Shown here: piece by piece, positions 54,801 through 63,979 of the stretch
Position numbering within the stretch: position 1 is the first letter of the stretch
Layout of the letters: each line of letters begins with the position of its first letter
Assembly: GCA_963978895.1 (NCBI GenBank)
Contig: OZ022241.1
Coordinates: 19,100,273 to 19,164,272 of the forward strand
DNA length: 64,000 bases
Source of the DNA: Erpobdella octoculata
Taxonomy: Eukaryota; Annelida; Clitellata; Hirudinida; Erpobdellidae
Direction: 5' to 3'
Translations under genes and position numbers: made by a program
The notes under the pieces: model-generated
Database searches by the model: none
The model's input: only the letters and a program-made list of their open reading frames with translations
Told to the model about the DNA's origin: nothing

Positions 54801-55496
54801 ACAATCTTTCCCGGATAAATAGATATGTTATGCGCAATGCCTATGTGATAGCCCTGCTATAAAAAGGCGCTATAAAAATGTTCTTTATATTACATTACAT
54901 TACGATTTTGACATTATTTTGCAAAAAAAATTTTTAGTTAACTGACTGAATAAACTCTTAATTATTCAACTTTTTTCGATTAATTTAAAAAAATCTTGTC
55001 AGCCGCATTTTAGCCCAATTTCTGCTTATCATGTTTATCTTTAGCCGGATATTTTATTAATCCCGTGAATTCGGCTAAGCCAAATATTAGCAGTATTTTT
55101 AGTTCAGCCAGCCATAATTTAAAATAAATTTAGGTAGGAAGTCTAATAGAGAGGTCCATTCATTACAACCACGACGTACTAAATACTAAATGGACCACCT
55201 AAGTTTCAGAGGTGGGTTCACAAAAATGTTATTTTTAGTGATAACCTGATTTGTAAAATTTAGTGAGTTTTAACTATTTGTTTCTAACTGTATCAGCCTT
55301 GCATTTATTATTAATACATTTAAAAAATTTATGTAAACAAATTTATTGTGATTTTTTAAGCGCATTTCATGAAATTGTGGTCTATTCAGTACCAGTTTCC
55401 CCAAATCAATCAATCAATTATAATATACTAGTAAAATACACAAATATATTTACCAACCTCATTTTCAACTAAATCAAATAATGATAAATCCGCCAT
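42309..55496 (-). CDS. DRC7: Dynein regulatory complex subunit 7, complete, 16 exons
   Basis: Minus-strand exons are 55496-55458, 51422-51313, 50516-50351, 50214-50089, 49827-49633, 49456-49298, 48088-47870, 47700-47566, 45778-45703, 45375-45046, 44926-44706, 44535-44314, 44102-43881, 43004-42813, 42607-42468 and 42387-42309. They keep one frame and give 876 residues, close to the roughly 874 of human DRC7 (CCDC135). DRC7 is a linker subunit of the axonemal nexin-dynein regulatory complex needed for ciliary/flagellar beating. The transglutaminase-like fold shows KGHCFEYST (Cys165), THSWVLVL (His281) and FFIEP (Glu300, where human has Asp). The second half is coiled-coil-rich (KKRCPRGKKV, RFIDRANLIQNRYDK), and the end HKEQAPLKYAALKEKL matches the family C-terminus. 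The short first exon uses a weak donor (GAG|GTTGGT) and is the least certain. The acceptor at 45778 is also weak. Introns hold a SINE, LINE pieces and nested hAT elements. Confidence 0.94.
45809..45841. repeat. (TAA)n microsatellite in DRC7 intron
   Basis: About 11 AAT/TAA units upstream (in gene orientation) of the exon ending at 45703. Confidence 0.85.
46200..47085 (-). mobile_element. 5'-truncated LINE tail (CR1/Jockey-like), DRC7 intron
   Basis: The frame at 47071-46817 encodes the conserved C-terminus of many LINE polymerases: ERTRGHDRKL, then RKYFFGNRVIQEWNRLPQ and a final LLDAFW. A roughly 600-bp A-rich 3' UTR with internally repeated ACGAACAG / AAAACATA segments follows and ends in an (AAAT)n tail at about 46200. 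Everything upstream of the C-terminus is missing, so the copy is a dead-on-arrival insertion in the same orientation as DRC7. Confidence 0.75.
47135..47360 (-). repeat. Module-A repeat (GCCCGGGG/CTCCCG type)
   Basis: On the minus strand it starts TACCCGGCATTGCCCCGG, then TTTTTAGAGGTTTTTCTAATG and many CGCTCCCG/TCCCGTTCCCG units. It is the same family as the copies at 21263, 22801 and 23515. It lies directly beside the LINE tail in a DRC7 intron. Confidence 0.75.
50036..50134 (-). repeat. 49-bp tandem duplication containing the DRC7 exon-4 splice donor
   Basis: The last 45 nt of DRC7 exon 4 plus its donor are repeated directly with a 49-bp period (copies at about 50041-50089 and 50090-50134). 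This creates two good donors, CTG|GTAAGC at 50089/50088 and CTG|GTAAGA at 50040/50039. Only the first (proximal) donor joins in frame to the next exon. Use of the second would add 49 nt, shift the frame and meet TGA near the end of the extra copy. Confidence 0.93.
50905..51150 (+). repeat. tRNA-derived SINE in DRC7 intron 2
   Basis: Box A (TGGCCTAGTGGTA) and box B (GGGTTCGATTCCC) lie in a tRNA-like 72-bp head at 50909-50980. The acceptor stem has at least one mismatch and no CCA-proximal terminator follows. A roughly 130-bp body ends in CTGGTGCTATATAAATAAATTAGAATTAGAA. It is oriented opposite to DRC7. A tRNA gene is a weaker alternative. Confidence 0.72.
51474..51683 (+). pseudogene. hAT transposase C-terminal fragment
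   Basis: The open frame carries the hAT dimerisation region: SSATVKRSFSTMRRLKSYLR, then MGQTRLNGLAQMTINRD. This is the well-known ERSFS(T/A)(M/L)RR...R.tM.qeRL..Lall..hr pattern. Only the last roughly 60 residues are present. It stops about 40 bp before the TSD of the hAT element at 51724 and lies outside that element's ends, so it seems to be a separate older remnant. Confidence 0.8.
51724..53985. mobile_element. Non-autonomous hAT element in DRC7 intron 1 (host of a nested MITE)
   Basis: The ends are inverted repeats CAGGGTTGTTAA (12 of 12 identical) followed by many GTAGCGCCGCTAC-type subterminal repeats. Flanking 8-mers GTTATTCC (51716-51723) and GTTATTAC (53986-53993) match 7 of 8. The total length is 2262 bp, and without the nested 848-bp element and its extra TSD the original is about 1.4 kb. 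No transposase frame was found. Subterminal clusters of a short GC-rich motif are normal binding sites for hAT transposases. Confidence 0.87.
53030..53877. mobile_element. Nested hAT-type MITE with perfect 8-bp TSD
   Basis: The element is 848 bp with 15-bp perfect terminal inverted repeats TAAGCATGGAAGTTT. It is flanked by an exact 8-bp duplication CTGAGAAC (53022-53029 and 53878-53885). Both arms are packed with TTCCGAACGTTCGG-type palindromes and TTCGGTTTT repeats in opposite orientation, so the single strand could fold extensively. It interrupts the hAT element at 51724-53985 and must be the younger insertion. Confidence 0.88.
54122..54895 (+). mobile_element. 5'-truncated L2-like LINE fragment in DRC7 intron 1
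   Basis: The frame 54130-54582 encodes the end of the RT domain: GGPQSSVLGPLLFLFYSADIP, CYVDD active site, then EWMSSNRLKLNSNKTQFIWLG. Downstream are frame-broken C-terminal pieces and a GGCGCTATAAAAATG...(ATTAC)n tail at about 54865-54895. The polymerase motifs match the L2/CR1 group, the same group as the element at 60561-64000. It is truncated at the 5' end next to a TGGCTGCGCCCCTG motif that resembles a hAT terminus. Confidence 0.82.
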
Positions 55497-55548
55497 CTTG
55501 AAAAACTATCTAATGTTTTGAAATTCAAGTACGGTCCTCTAGCGTACT

Positions 55549-55562
55549 GTTGCCATCGTAAC
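55549..55562 (-). promoter_or_regulatory. RFX-factor X-box in the DRC7 promoter
   Basis: Read in gene orientation this is GTTACGATGGCAAC, matching the palindromic X-box GTTRCCATGGYAAC at 13 of 14 positions. It begins 53 bp upstream of the DRC7 ATG. RFX factors drive ciliary genes through promoter-proximal X-boxes, so the site fits the gene's function and supports the ATG at 55496. Confidence 0.7.
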
Positions 55563-56272
55563 GCGTTGTTCAATCTAGCACTTGTATTTAGGATCCAAAA
55601 TGAATTGCCTAAACCAGAATATTGCACAGAGCTGCAATTTAGAAAATAAATTAAAAAACTTAAAAAATTACAGTTGCTATTAAATTAATTAACCATAGAT
55701 AATAAACTCTGCCTCGATTAATGTGTAGGAACTTGTAATTAATTTATTATCACATTTATCATTTGTTAGTTATTAATCAATGCAACGCTTTTTATATCTC
55801 TGTGAAGTTTTTTTTTTATCTCTGCACTATTTCCTTCCTTAACGACATTACTGATTTCTTGACTCTGATTCGATCGTCGCCAGCTAGGGTGCAACAGGGT
55901 GGATGCACCCTTATTTGCAAGGAAAAAACATATCACTTTGCACCCTTTGAAATTTTTGCTACAAAAATAAGCAACTTTTTACTTTCACGTTTTTCATTTA
56001 ATATCTGCGTGTTTACTTGTTCGGATCAAATAGGAAGACATTTCCTCATTATCTTCGAGATTTGGAAATCGAGTTGACCTTTGACTTGAAGACAGATATT
56101 GTTTCATTACATCTTCTATGTTGAATATGTTGATGTTCTTGCAATTCTACTTCTTTCTTTTCATTTTCTTTCCAATTTCTCCATTTGCACCCTGTTATTC
56201 TTAAATATTTTCATTTTGTCGTTGTCATTTCTTCATTGCGTTTAAATTTGGACTGTACAAAATATTAAAATA
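55563..56272. other. DRC7 upstream region, no gene seen
   Basis: AT-rich sequence between the DRC7 promoter and the Helitron 3' end. An ORF at 55763-56077 has no recognisable features. Confidence 0.4.
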
Positions 56273-56756
56273 CTAGAGATAGCCCGTCAAAAATGACGGA
56301 AGTTTTAAAATACGGCGCCCGTTATTATAAAAATAGCCAACAAAAACAAAAAAAAATCAAAAAATTTTGCGCTCATGGAAGCGAAAGAAACTGCGCTGTT
56401 GTATGATCGAATATGTTGTCGAAAATTTTGTCTATCTGGATTGGCCGTGTCTGACATGAGGCTTTTAAGAAAATCGGGATATTCAAGTGTATTACCGTGA
56501 ATGTCAATTGGTTTTGGCAACATTACTTTGCCTTTTCGACAACATGAAGTGAATAGTCCATCTGATGGTTGCTCTGCAGCAAAATTTCTTGATCGACATG
56601 AAGTACATAAAACAACAAATTCACCACAATCATGTTGATCGAATTGAGTTTCGTTGAAGTTAATTGCTTCGTTACGAACTGCCTCACTCGTACGATCTCG
56701 TGTTAAACGTTGGGAGATCGCATTAGCAGCTCGATGCTTCTATCGCCTGCTCCATT

Positions 56757-59369
56757 TTGGTCCACCAGGACAAAAATTTACTAATCTCCTCATTCGAATC
56801 GTTACTGGTTTCCTTTAGTTGTAATAATAAAAAATTTATTGCTGGGGTGATATATCGACCACCGAACTCAAATTTACAAACTTTTCTTGACGAATTGAAT
56901 CTTTTATTAACTTCCATTGATCACCATAACACTACTATTCTACTGCTGGGTGACTTTAACATAAATTTGTTAGATGAAGTTCATGCTTCTCTTGTTTCTG
57001 ATTTTTTGAACACATTTGCATCTCATTTATTGTTTCCTGCTTTTATAAAACCAACACGGAAAAGTTCTACGACAGCAACAGCAATCGACAATATCTTCAC
57101 AAACTTCCCTCTTCAAAATACGCTCTCAAAGATACTGATTGATGATTTGTCTGACCATTTTCCACTTTACCTTTCTCTTGATCTTGCTTTTCAAATAACC
57201 ATTTCTAAAGATCAAAAAAACTTCAAAAGACAATTTAAAAACAGTAATTTGTTCCATGTTAAATTAACTAACAAAGATTGGACTGAAGTCATTCAACAAG
57301 GTGAAAATGGTAAAGTGACATCTGCTTATTCATTATTTGTGAAAGAATATCTCCTTGCATATAATTTCTGTTTTCCTCTAGAGAAACCCAGACAGAAAAA
57401 AGTAAAATTTGACCATGAATGGATGAACTTTACACTTTTCAGACACTGCCGTAAAAAGAACATTCTCTATCGTAATTTTTTAAAACACCCATCAGAAGAA
57501 AATAGAAGAAAATTCATAACTTGTCGCAATAAATTTAAATCCTTAAAAACAACCACAATCAAACAACACTACTCTTCTAAATTTGAATCTTATGAAGGTA
57601 ATATTAATGCAATCTGGAAATTGATAAAGACTTTACTAGGCCAATTCAAATCAAAAGAGCATCAGGAAAATTTTCTCACAAATGATGGATCCGAAATAAG
57701 TTCACCTTCTCTGATTGCTGATATGTTTAACAAGTATTTCTCAAACATTGGGTCAAGCCTTGCAAAACAAATTCACTCTCAGGGTTCTTATTTCACTGAC
57801 TTCCTCAAGAACCAAGTGGTCGATTCCATGAATGTCACACCAGTAACATCAACTGAAATCCTCAAAATTGCAAAAAGTTTAAAAACATCTAGAAGTTGTG
57901 GTCCAGATGGTATTGATCCTCTAATAGCAAGTCAATCTATCCAACTAATTGTCTCTCCTCTAACATCTCTGATCAATAGTTCCCTAACATTTGGAATATT
58001 TCCTGACCAATTGAAAATTGCTAAAGTTGTTCCACTTCATAAATCCGGTGAAAAAAATAATGTAACAAATTATCGGCCCATTTCAATATTATCTTATTTT
58101 TCCAAATTCTTTGAAAAAGTTATGCACACAAGATTATACAGTTACCTATTAAAGTTTTCTCTCCTTTCACCATACCAATATGGATTTAGAAAAAACCACT
58201 CCACATACATGCCACTAGTTGTTCTTCAATCCAAAATCGCTGAAGCTCTAGATCAAGGAAACTTTGGCATTGGCCTATTCCTAGACCTTGCAAAAGCATT
58301 TGACACTGTAAATCATGAAATATTATTGAAGAAGCTTGAGTACTATGGAGTCCGGGGAGTTCCTCTTGACTGGTTTCGGGATTACATGAAGAACCGATCA
58401 CAATATGTCTGCTACAACAATGTGTTATCACAATCTTTACCCATCAACTGTGGCGTACCACAGGGCTCTATATTGGGTCCACTCCTATTTATTATATATA
58501 TCAATGACTTACCTTTAATTTCTAACCTGTTCAGTTTTTCTTTATTTGCTGATGACACTAGTCTGTTTGCTTCTGGTGACAATTTGAACATTTTATTTGA
58601 CAGCGTTAATAATGGTCTCATATGTATTTATGATTGGTTTTGTGCCAATAAGCTTTCTTTAAATGTAAAAAAAACCAACTATATCATATTTCATCCAAAG
58701 AGTAAATCTATTATTACAAAGTCATGTCTCAGCATTTCTGGTGTTTCTATTACCCGTGTCACCTCATATAGATTTTTAGGTGTGTTTCTTGATCAACATT
58801 TAACATGGACTGATCACATTAAGCATGTTAAATCTAAAGTTTCTAAGTATATTGGAATTATGTATAGATTACGTCGTTTTATAGACACAAAAACTTGTAT
58901 TATGTTGTATTATGCATTTGTCTTTCCCTATATTTCTTACTGCAATATTGTTTGGGCTTCTAATTACCCAACTCGTCTTCTTTCTTTACACATTTTGCTC
59001 AAACGACTCATCCGTATTATTTTTTTTTTACATCCTCTTTCTTCTTGTAAGTCAAAATTTACTGAAAATAAGCTTTTAAACATTTATCAAGTCAATCTGT
59101 TTCAAATTGGTTCTTTTATGTATAAATATTCTAATTCTACTCTACCTCAATCCTTTCATGATTTCTTCTTGAAGTCGTCCGATATTCATACCCATTTTTT
59201 GCGATCATCTAATCTTTTCCGTCCAGAATTTGCAAACACAAGACTAAAAACCTTTTCTATTAAATGTTTAGGTCCGCGTACATATTCAGTCATCCCTATT
59301 TCAATACAGTCCTCTGAGTCCTTTTCATTATTTAAATCTCGTCTTAAATCTCACTTATTAAAATTATAA
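56757..59369 (+). CDS. LINE endonuclease/reverse transcriptase ORF (CR1/Jockey-like), intact 870 codons
   Basis: The ORF encodes the C-terminal half of the apurinic-type endonuclease (GVIYRPPNSN at about residue 35, LLGDFNINLL, a DDLSDHFPL block) and a complete reverse transcriptase. RT motifs are SRSCGPDGIDP, NYRPISILS, FLDLAKAFDTVNHEIL, GVPQGSILGPLLFIIYINDL and the active site FADDTSLF (about residue 596). A roughly 200-residue C-terminal domain ends LFKSRLKSHLLKL. The first codons come from the junction with the Helitron, so the N-terminal half of the endonuclease is missing and no ORF1 is present. The open frame suggests a recent insertion. Clade assignment between CR1 and Jockey-type is by eye. 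Confidence 0.88.
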   Translation: MVHQDKNLLISSFESLLVSFSCNNKKFIAGVIYRPPNSNLQTFLDELNLLLTSIDHHNTTILLLGDFNINLLDEVHASLVSDFLNTFASHLLFPAFIKPTRKSSTTATAIDNIFTNFPLQNTLSKILIDDLSDHFPLYLSLDLAFQITISKDQKNFKRQFKNSNLFHVKLTNKDWTEVIQQGENGKVTSAYSLFVKEYLLAYNFCFPLEKPRQKKVKFDHEWMNFTLFRHCRKKNILYRNFLKHPSEENRRKFITCRNKFKSLKTTTIKQHYSSKFESYEGNINAIWKLIKTLLGQFKSKEHQENFLTNDGSEISSPSLIADMFNKYFSNIGSSLAKQIHSQGSYFTDFLKNQVVDSMNVTPVTSTEILKIAKSLKTSRSCGPDGIDPLIASQSIQLIVSPLTSLINSSLTFGIFPDQLKIAKVVPLHKSGEKNNVTNYRPISILSYFSKFFEKVMHTRLYSYLLKFSLLSPYQYGFRKNHSTYMPLVVLQSKIAEALDQGNFGIGLFLDLAKAFDTVNHEILLKKLEYYGVRGVPLDWFRDYMKNRSQYVCYNNVLSQSLPINCGVPQGSILGPLLFIIYINDLPLISNLFSFSLFADDTSLFASGDNLNILFDSVNNGLICIYDWFCANKLSLNVKKTNYIIFHPKSKSIITKSCLSISGVSITRVTSYRFLGVFLDQHLTWTDHIKHVKSKVSKYIGIMYRLRRFIDTKTCIMLYYAFVFPYISYCNIVWASNYPTRLLSLHILLKRLIRIIFFLHPLSSCKSKFTENKLLNIYQVNLFQIGSFMYKYSNSTLPQSFHDFFLKSSDIHTHFLRSSNLFRPEFANTRLKTFSIKCLGPRTYSVIPISIQSSESFSLFKSRLKSHLLKL

Positions 59370-59682
59370 TATATTCTATCATCTCAGATTCGAACGTATA
59401 TTGTATATTATTAAATGTTAAATTTTGTTATTTTGTTCATCTTAGTAATTTATTTCAGTTATTTTACCATTCTAAATTTATTGTATTGTATGTACCTGTA
59501 TTATTATTATTCGTAAATGTTTCATCTGCACTGGTCATCCTCAAGCGAGATTCATCTCTTCGGATGTTCCTTTTGGGCACTACTCATTCATTTTTTGTTG
59601 CATGCTTTTATTTCAATTTTTATGTGTTTCTTTAATGTGTTTTTGTATGCCCAATAAACAATGATAAACAATAAACAATGAT
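56758..59682 (+). mobile_element. 5'-truncated LINE inserted into the Helitron
   Basis: The element extends from the Helitron junction at about 56758 through the ORF and a roughly 310-bp 3' UTR to a short repeated tail of AATAAACAATGAT units at 59655-59682. Helitron sequence in the opposite orientation resumes at 59683. No target duplication could be identified by eye. Confidence 0.8.
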
Positions 59683-59689
59683 ATAGCTG

Positions 59690-59960
59690 CAATTCATTGG
59701 GAAACATTTGTTCAACTTGATGGCGCTGCGAGGCATCATTGGTTTCTCGATGTAGATGCAATTCATTGGGAGACATTTGTTCAACTCGATGGCGTTGCGA
59801 GGCAGCATTGGTTTCTCGATGTAGATGCAATTCATTGGGAGACATTTGCAAAACTCGATGGCGTTGCGAGGCAGCATTGGTTTCTCGATGTAGATGCAAT
59901 TCATTGGGAGACATTTGCTCAATTCGATGACGTTGTGAGGCAGCAATGGAAGTGTGAAGA
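59690..59960 (-). repeat. 69-bp (23-residue) tandem repeat in the Helitron N-terminal region
   Basis: Four near-identical units and one or two diverged ones encode NAASQRHRVEQMSPNELHLH-type repeats. The period is exactly 69 bp, so the reading frame is kept across the repeats. Diverged copies (LTPQHLEALHTSIAASQRHR) lie just upstream in coding orientation. Confidence 0.9.
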
Positions 59961-60298
59961 GCTTCTAGATGTTGAGGAGTAAGTCGATAGACATAACGTT
60001 GTTGTGATGCGGCATGAGAAGCATGAAAAATTTGCAATTCCTCAACAGACATTTGTGCAGTGCGTTGTTGATGAGCTTCTGCATTTAAAACTCAAGTTTT
60101 TGCTTTTGATTGTGGAGTTTGTCTTGAGCGATATCTCTGTTGCCTTTCTTTAGCTAGACGCCGTTTTCTCGACACAGGATCTTCGTCGTCATTCATATTA
60201 AGAGACATTTTGTTTAAAAACATATATCAAATAACTTTTTTTAGCCACACATACTTTCATAGGAAAAACAAAACTAATAAATATATTTATTTATATAC

Positions 60299-60491
<193 letters not shown>

Positions 60492-60733
60492 TTTAAACAC
60501 ATGGTGTAAAAGACTATAAACTATAATAAAAAAAAAATAAAAAAAAAAAAAAAAAAAAATATATAAGTTTAAGTTTATTTGGATTTCAAGCGCCCTTTTG
60601 TGTAACACCTCAGGGCTCCTTTTACAATAAAATCAACAAAACAAAACAATAAAAATAAAGCAAAAAAAAAAAAAATAATATAAAACACAAAAATCAGCAT
60701 GTCAGGAAAAATGAAATAATTTCTCTCTGATCA

Positions 60734-63348
60734 TCAATTTGGATAGGATTTCGCAAACAGAAATGTCTTTAGCTCGGCCTTGAATAAACTCAATGTAGTG
60801 GCTTCTCGGATGCTGGCAGGCAACATGTTCCATGTTGCCGGTCCTGCTATACTGAAGGCTCGACTGCCGTAAGTTTTTGTTCGAGTTATGGGAACAACTA
60901 GATCACCACGACTAGCAGATCTGTGACGAGATAAGTAAGAGTTTTTATCAGACACAGTGACACACAGCTCTTGCAAATATGAGGGGCTTCGCCATGGAGC
61001 GCCTTGTAGACTAAAGTCCCAATTTTGAAAGTAATTCGCTCAGAGATACGCAGCCACCGGAGTTCAGTTTTCATTATTGCAGTCACATGATCATGTTTCT
61101 TTAGTCCACCAAAAAGACGAGCAGCTGCATTTTGAATACGTTGAATCTTTCCAACAGCACTAAGAGGTAAGCCTGTAAATAGAGAGTTGCAGTAGTCAAG
61201 TCTACTTACAACAAACGAATGCAGCAGGAGACGTGTTGCTTCACTTGTCAGAGACCTTCGTATGGTTCTAAGTTGTCGTAGTTGGAAAAAACAGGTTTTT
61301 GACAGTTTAGATATATGATCTTTCATGGAAAGCTCAGAATCGACATAAACACCTAGGTTTCGAACAACTTCTGTGGGGGCAACCAAAGCCCCAGCAACTA
61401 ACAAGGCTTTTGCTTTACTCTGTGGCAACTTTGATCTTGCACCTATCCAGATTAATTCAGTCTTATCGCCATTCAGTTTTAGACGATTAGAAGCCATCCA
61501 CTGTTCAATGTTCTCTATACAGGGCAATAAGCGAAGGTGAACATTCTCCGCATCATCAACAGAGCAGTGAACATATGTTTGGGTGTCGTCGGCATAGCAG
61601 TGTCCCTCGAGTCCAGAACGATGAATAATTTCAAGTAAATCAGTGGTGTACAATAGAAAGAGTAGTGGGCCCAAGACTGATCCCTGGGGTACTCCACTAC
61701 TAAGCGACACGGACAATGACAAGTTCCCGCCCACACTAACCCGTTGCGTGCGGTTAGTTAAATATGAAATAATCCATTTTAAGACAACTCCACAGATGCC
61801 ATGAGTTTTTTCAAGTCTCTCAATAAGGATTCCATGGTCAACAGTATCAAATGCGGCACTCAGATCTAAGAGACTCAGTAGCGACACCTTACCACTATCA
61901 GTAGCAACTGCCAGATCATTCACTACTTTGAGTAGTGCAGATTCTGTAGAGTAAAACCGGCGATACGCAGATTGGTTCGATGGGAGACTGCCAGAAAGAC
62001 CTAGATGTACAATCAATCGTTTAGCAACAATCCGCTCTACCAGTTTTGACATAAAGGTCAGGTTAGAGACTGGTCGATAGCTCTTCATGTCAGCAGGGTC
62101 AAGTCCGTCTTTTTTAATAAGCGGAGTCACAAGTGCTGACTTCTGACTAGCAGGAAAATATCCTTCTTGTAAAGATCGAGTGCACATCAAAGCGACAAAA
62201 GATGCAATGTGGACACAACATTTTTTGATAATCCAAGTAGGGGATGGATCCAGTGAACAATATTTGTTCGGAGCAGCCATTATCAATTTTATTATCTCAT
62301 CAGCCGTGACTGGTTGGAATTCATCCATGAACAACGTGCTGGTCAAAAGTATAGATGGTGGCTTTGCAAGCGCTGTATGTGTTCTAACTTGCTCTACCTT
62401 GTCTTGAAAAAACCTCACAAACTGGTCTGGAGTAATAGAAGAGCTCACATTAGATGAAGACTTTTCTTTACCAAGAAGTGTTGACAAGTTACTCCAGAGC
62501 TTTTTTGGAGCTTTCTGATTAACGGCAATCCTGGCTTCCCAGTATTCATGCTCTTTTCTCTGGAACAAATATCGCATGGTCCGCAAGCCGTCAATCCATA
62601 TAGATTTACTCGCCGTTGTGTGATGCCGACGATAAATCCGTTCAAGCCGTCTCGTGGACCGCTTAAATGCCCGGCATTCACTATCAAACCATGGCGTAAG
62701 TAGATTTCGAGGTTTTCTTTTGATTAACGTAAACGGAGCGTGATTATCGAGAAGCTTTGATAGAGTAGATGAATAGCACTGGAAAAGTTCATCAGTTGAA
62801 TGATGATCAAAATTTTCTGGATTATGACAAAGTTCACTCAAACGTAAATCAGTCAGGAATGCATTATAATCAAATCTCTTCCATGAACGTCCCCAAAAAG
62901 TGGCAACAGGCTTAGTTGGTTTTTGGAGTGGAAGTCGAAACAATAGCATTAGATGATCAGATAAGCCAGTTTCTTGCACAGAAACTTGAAGATCTACCAT
63001 ATCATCACGTGAAATCACGAGATCAAGCTGCCCTCCTAGCCGATGCGTTGGAATTGTCTCATGAATAATCAAATTGAAAGAAGTTAGCAATTCATGCAGT
63101 TTCATTGCAATTATATCATTTTGTCTTTCAACGTGAATGTTCAGGTCTCCAGTAATAACAATTGGTCTACGGTATGTTGACAATATTTCCAAAAGGAAAC
63201 AGAACTCATCAAAGAATTTCTTGGTTGCAGGCTTTGATCCAGGACGATAGACTGATAACAGGCCAGCAAAAACTTCTTTATTAAAAACTTTTCTTGAATT
63301 TTTGCAATTGATTACCCCGGATGCAGTACCGAAAGGGCGAATCCTTAG
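60734..63348 (-). pseudogene. L2-like ORF2 (endonuclease remnant plus reverse transcriptase), frameshifted
   Basis: The frame continues upstream of the Met at 63192 to include GLLSVYRPGSK, so coding begins in the middle of the endonuclease (YRPGS, ITGDLNIHVE, LVISRD, SDHLMLLF). The RT is complete: SLDPSPTWIIKK, SYRPVSNLTFMSKLVER, SLLDLSAAFDTVDHGIL, SSGVPQGSVLGPLLFLLYTTDL, active site CYADDTQTY, and EQWMASNRLKLNGDKTELIW. After GEAPHI at about 60978 the frame is lost by a single-base indel. The true C-terminus (ELCVTVSDKN, TWNMLPASIREA, FKAELKTFLF) continues in another frame to 60734. Confidence 0.87.
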
Positions 63349-63979
63349 TTAAATTTGCATTTAATTTGTTTCTTTCAAGTCTAAGCTGATAATCCAGTTG
63401 TCTTTCCGCTTCTGTTAAATCCGGACTGATATAGACGGATTTATGGTCACTGTTTCTCAGAATTTTGGCAGCCATGAGAATCGGATTCCTAAGACTAACA
63501 TCAGATAATTCTACCAAAATTGGACCTGGTTTGCTTGTGTCTTTAGATCTTAGTCGTTTCAAATGTACAGGTTTTACCTCAGACTTACCGATTACATTCA
63601 AGATTTGTTTCAAGATTTGTTTAACGGATTCTTCATCCTCAGTTTTTTTAGTAGCCTGGGCTGAGTTCGGTGACTCAGGGATACCGTAAACAATTATATT
63701 CTTTTTTCTTCTTTCACGATCCTTCAGTTCATTTATTGAAGCATTAACAACAACCAACTGAGCAGCTGGCTGTTTTGTTTTTTGAGTACCGGCTTTCACC
63801 ACTTGAATCCAGTCATTCACAATCGATGGGGATTTTTTCTCGGTCTGTGCGACCGCCAAATCTGTTTTCAACTTGCAGATTTCGTCAAGATTGATTTTGT
63901 CTTTACTTTCAAGTAGCGTTAATCGCTCCGAAAGTGATGAGACAAACGCCGAGATTTTGCCGCACCATTCATGCAGCAT
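63281..63979 (-). CDS. LINE ORF1-like protein, partial
   Basis: The frame is open to the right edge of the window, so the start is unknown. The first roughly 50 residues are heptad-like (SLSERLTLLESKDKINLDEI), consistent with a coiled coil. The middle has RRKKNIIVYGIPES and, further on, VKPVHLKRL and GPILVELSD, the RRM-like nucleic-acid-binding fold seen in ORF1 products of L2/CR1-type LINEs. It ends in SPFRYCIRGNQLQKFKKSF, overlapping the start of the ORF2 remnant in another frame. ORF1 proteins bind element RNA to form the transposition particle. Confidence 0.72.
   Translation of the reverse strand: MLHEWCGKISAFVSSLSERLTLLESKDKINLDEICKLKTDLAVAQTEKKSPSIVNDWIQVVKAGTQKTKQPAAQLVVVNASINELKDRERRKKNIIVYGIPESPNSAQATKKTEDEESVKQILKQILNVIGKSEVKPVHLKRLRSKDTSKPGPILVELSDVSLRNPILMAAKILRNSDHKSVYISPDLTEAERQLDYQLRLERNKLNANLTKDSPFRYCIRGNQLQKFKKSF

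Larger units (their letters stand above)
56273..60213 (-). mobile_element. Internally deleted Helitron, interrupted by a LINE
   Basis: The minus strand begins with an N-terminal coding stretch ([20 protein letters not shown] at 60213, one TGA near 60098) and 23-residue repeats (60000-59690). It resumes beyond the inserted LINE at about 56757 with HDCGEFVVLCTSC, NFAAEQPSDGLFTSCCRKGK and FRQHIRSYNSAVSFASM, the cysteine-rich N-terminal region of animal Helitron Rep/helicase proteins. The frame ends at about 56305 without HUH Rep or Pif1 helicase motifs, so some 1,000 or more codons are deleted. The 3' terminus is canonical: hairpin CCGTCATTTTTGACGG (56299-56284), a 7-nt spacer, then CTAG at 56276-56273 followed by T. 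The 5' TC terminus was not located. Confidence 0.82.

Noticed and set aside
59588..60052. Independent repeat-protein gene
   Set aside because: Upstream basic leader, downstream Cys-rich Helitron module and orientation place it in the Helitron N-terminal coding region. The last residues are LINE tail sequence.
60734..60976. Separate small gene ending at 60734
   Set aside because: Its sequence is the usual C-terminus of the L2-like polymerase, displaced by a 1-nt frameshift.
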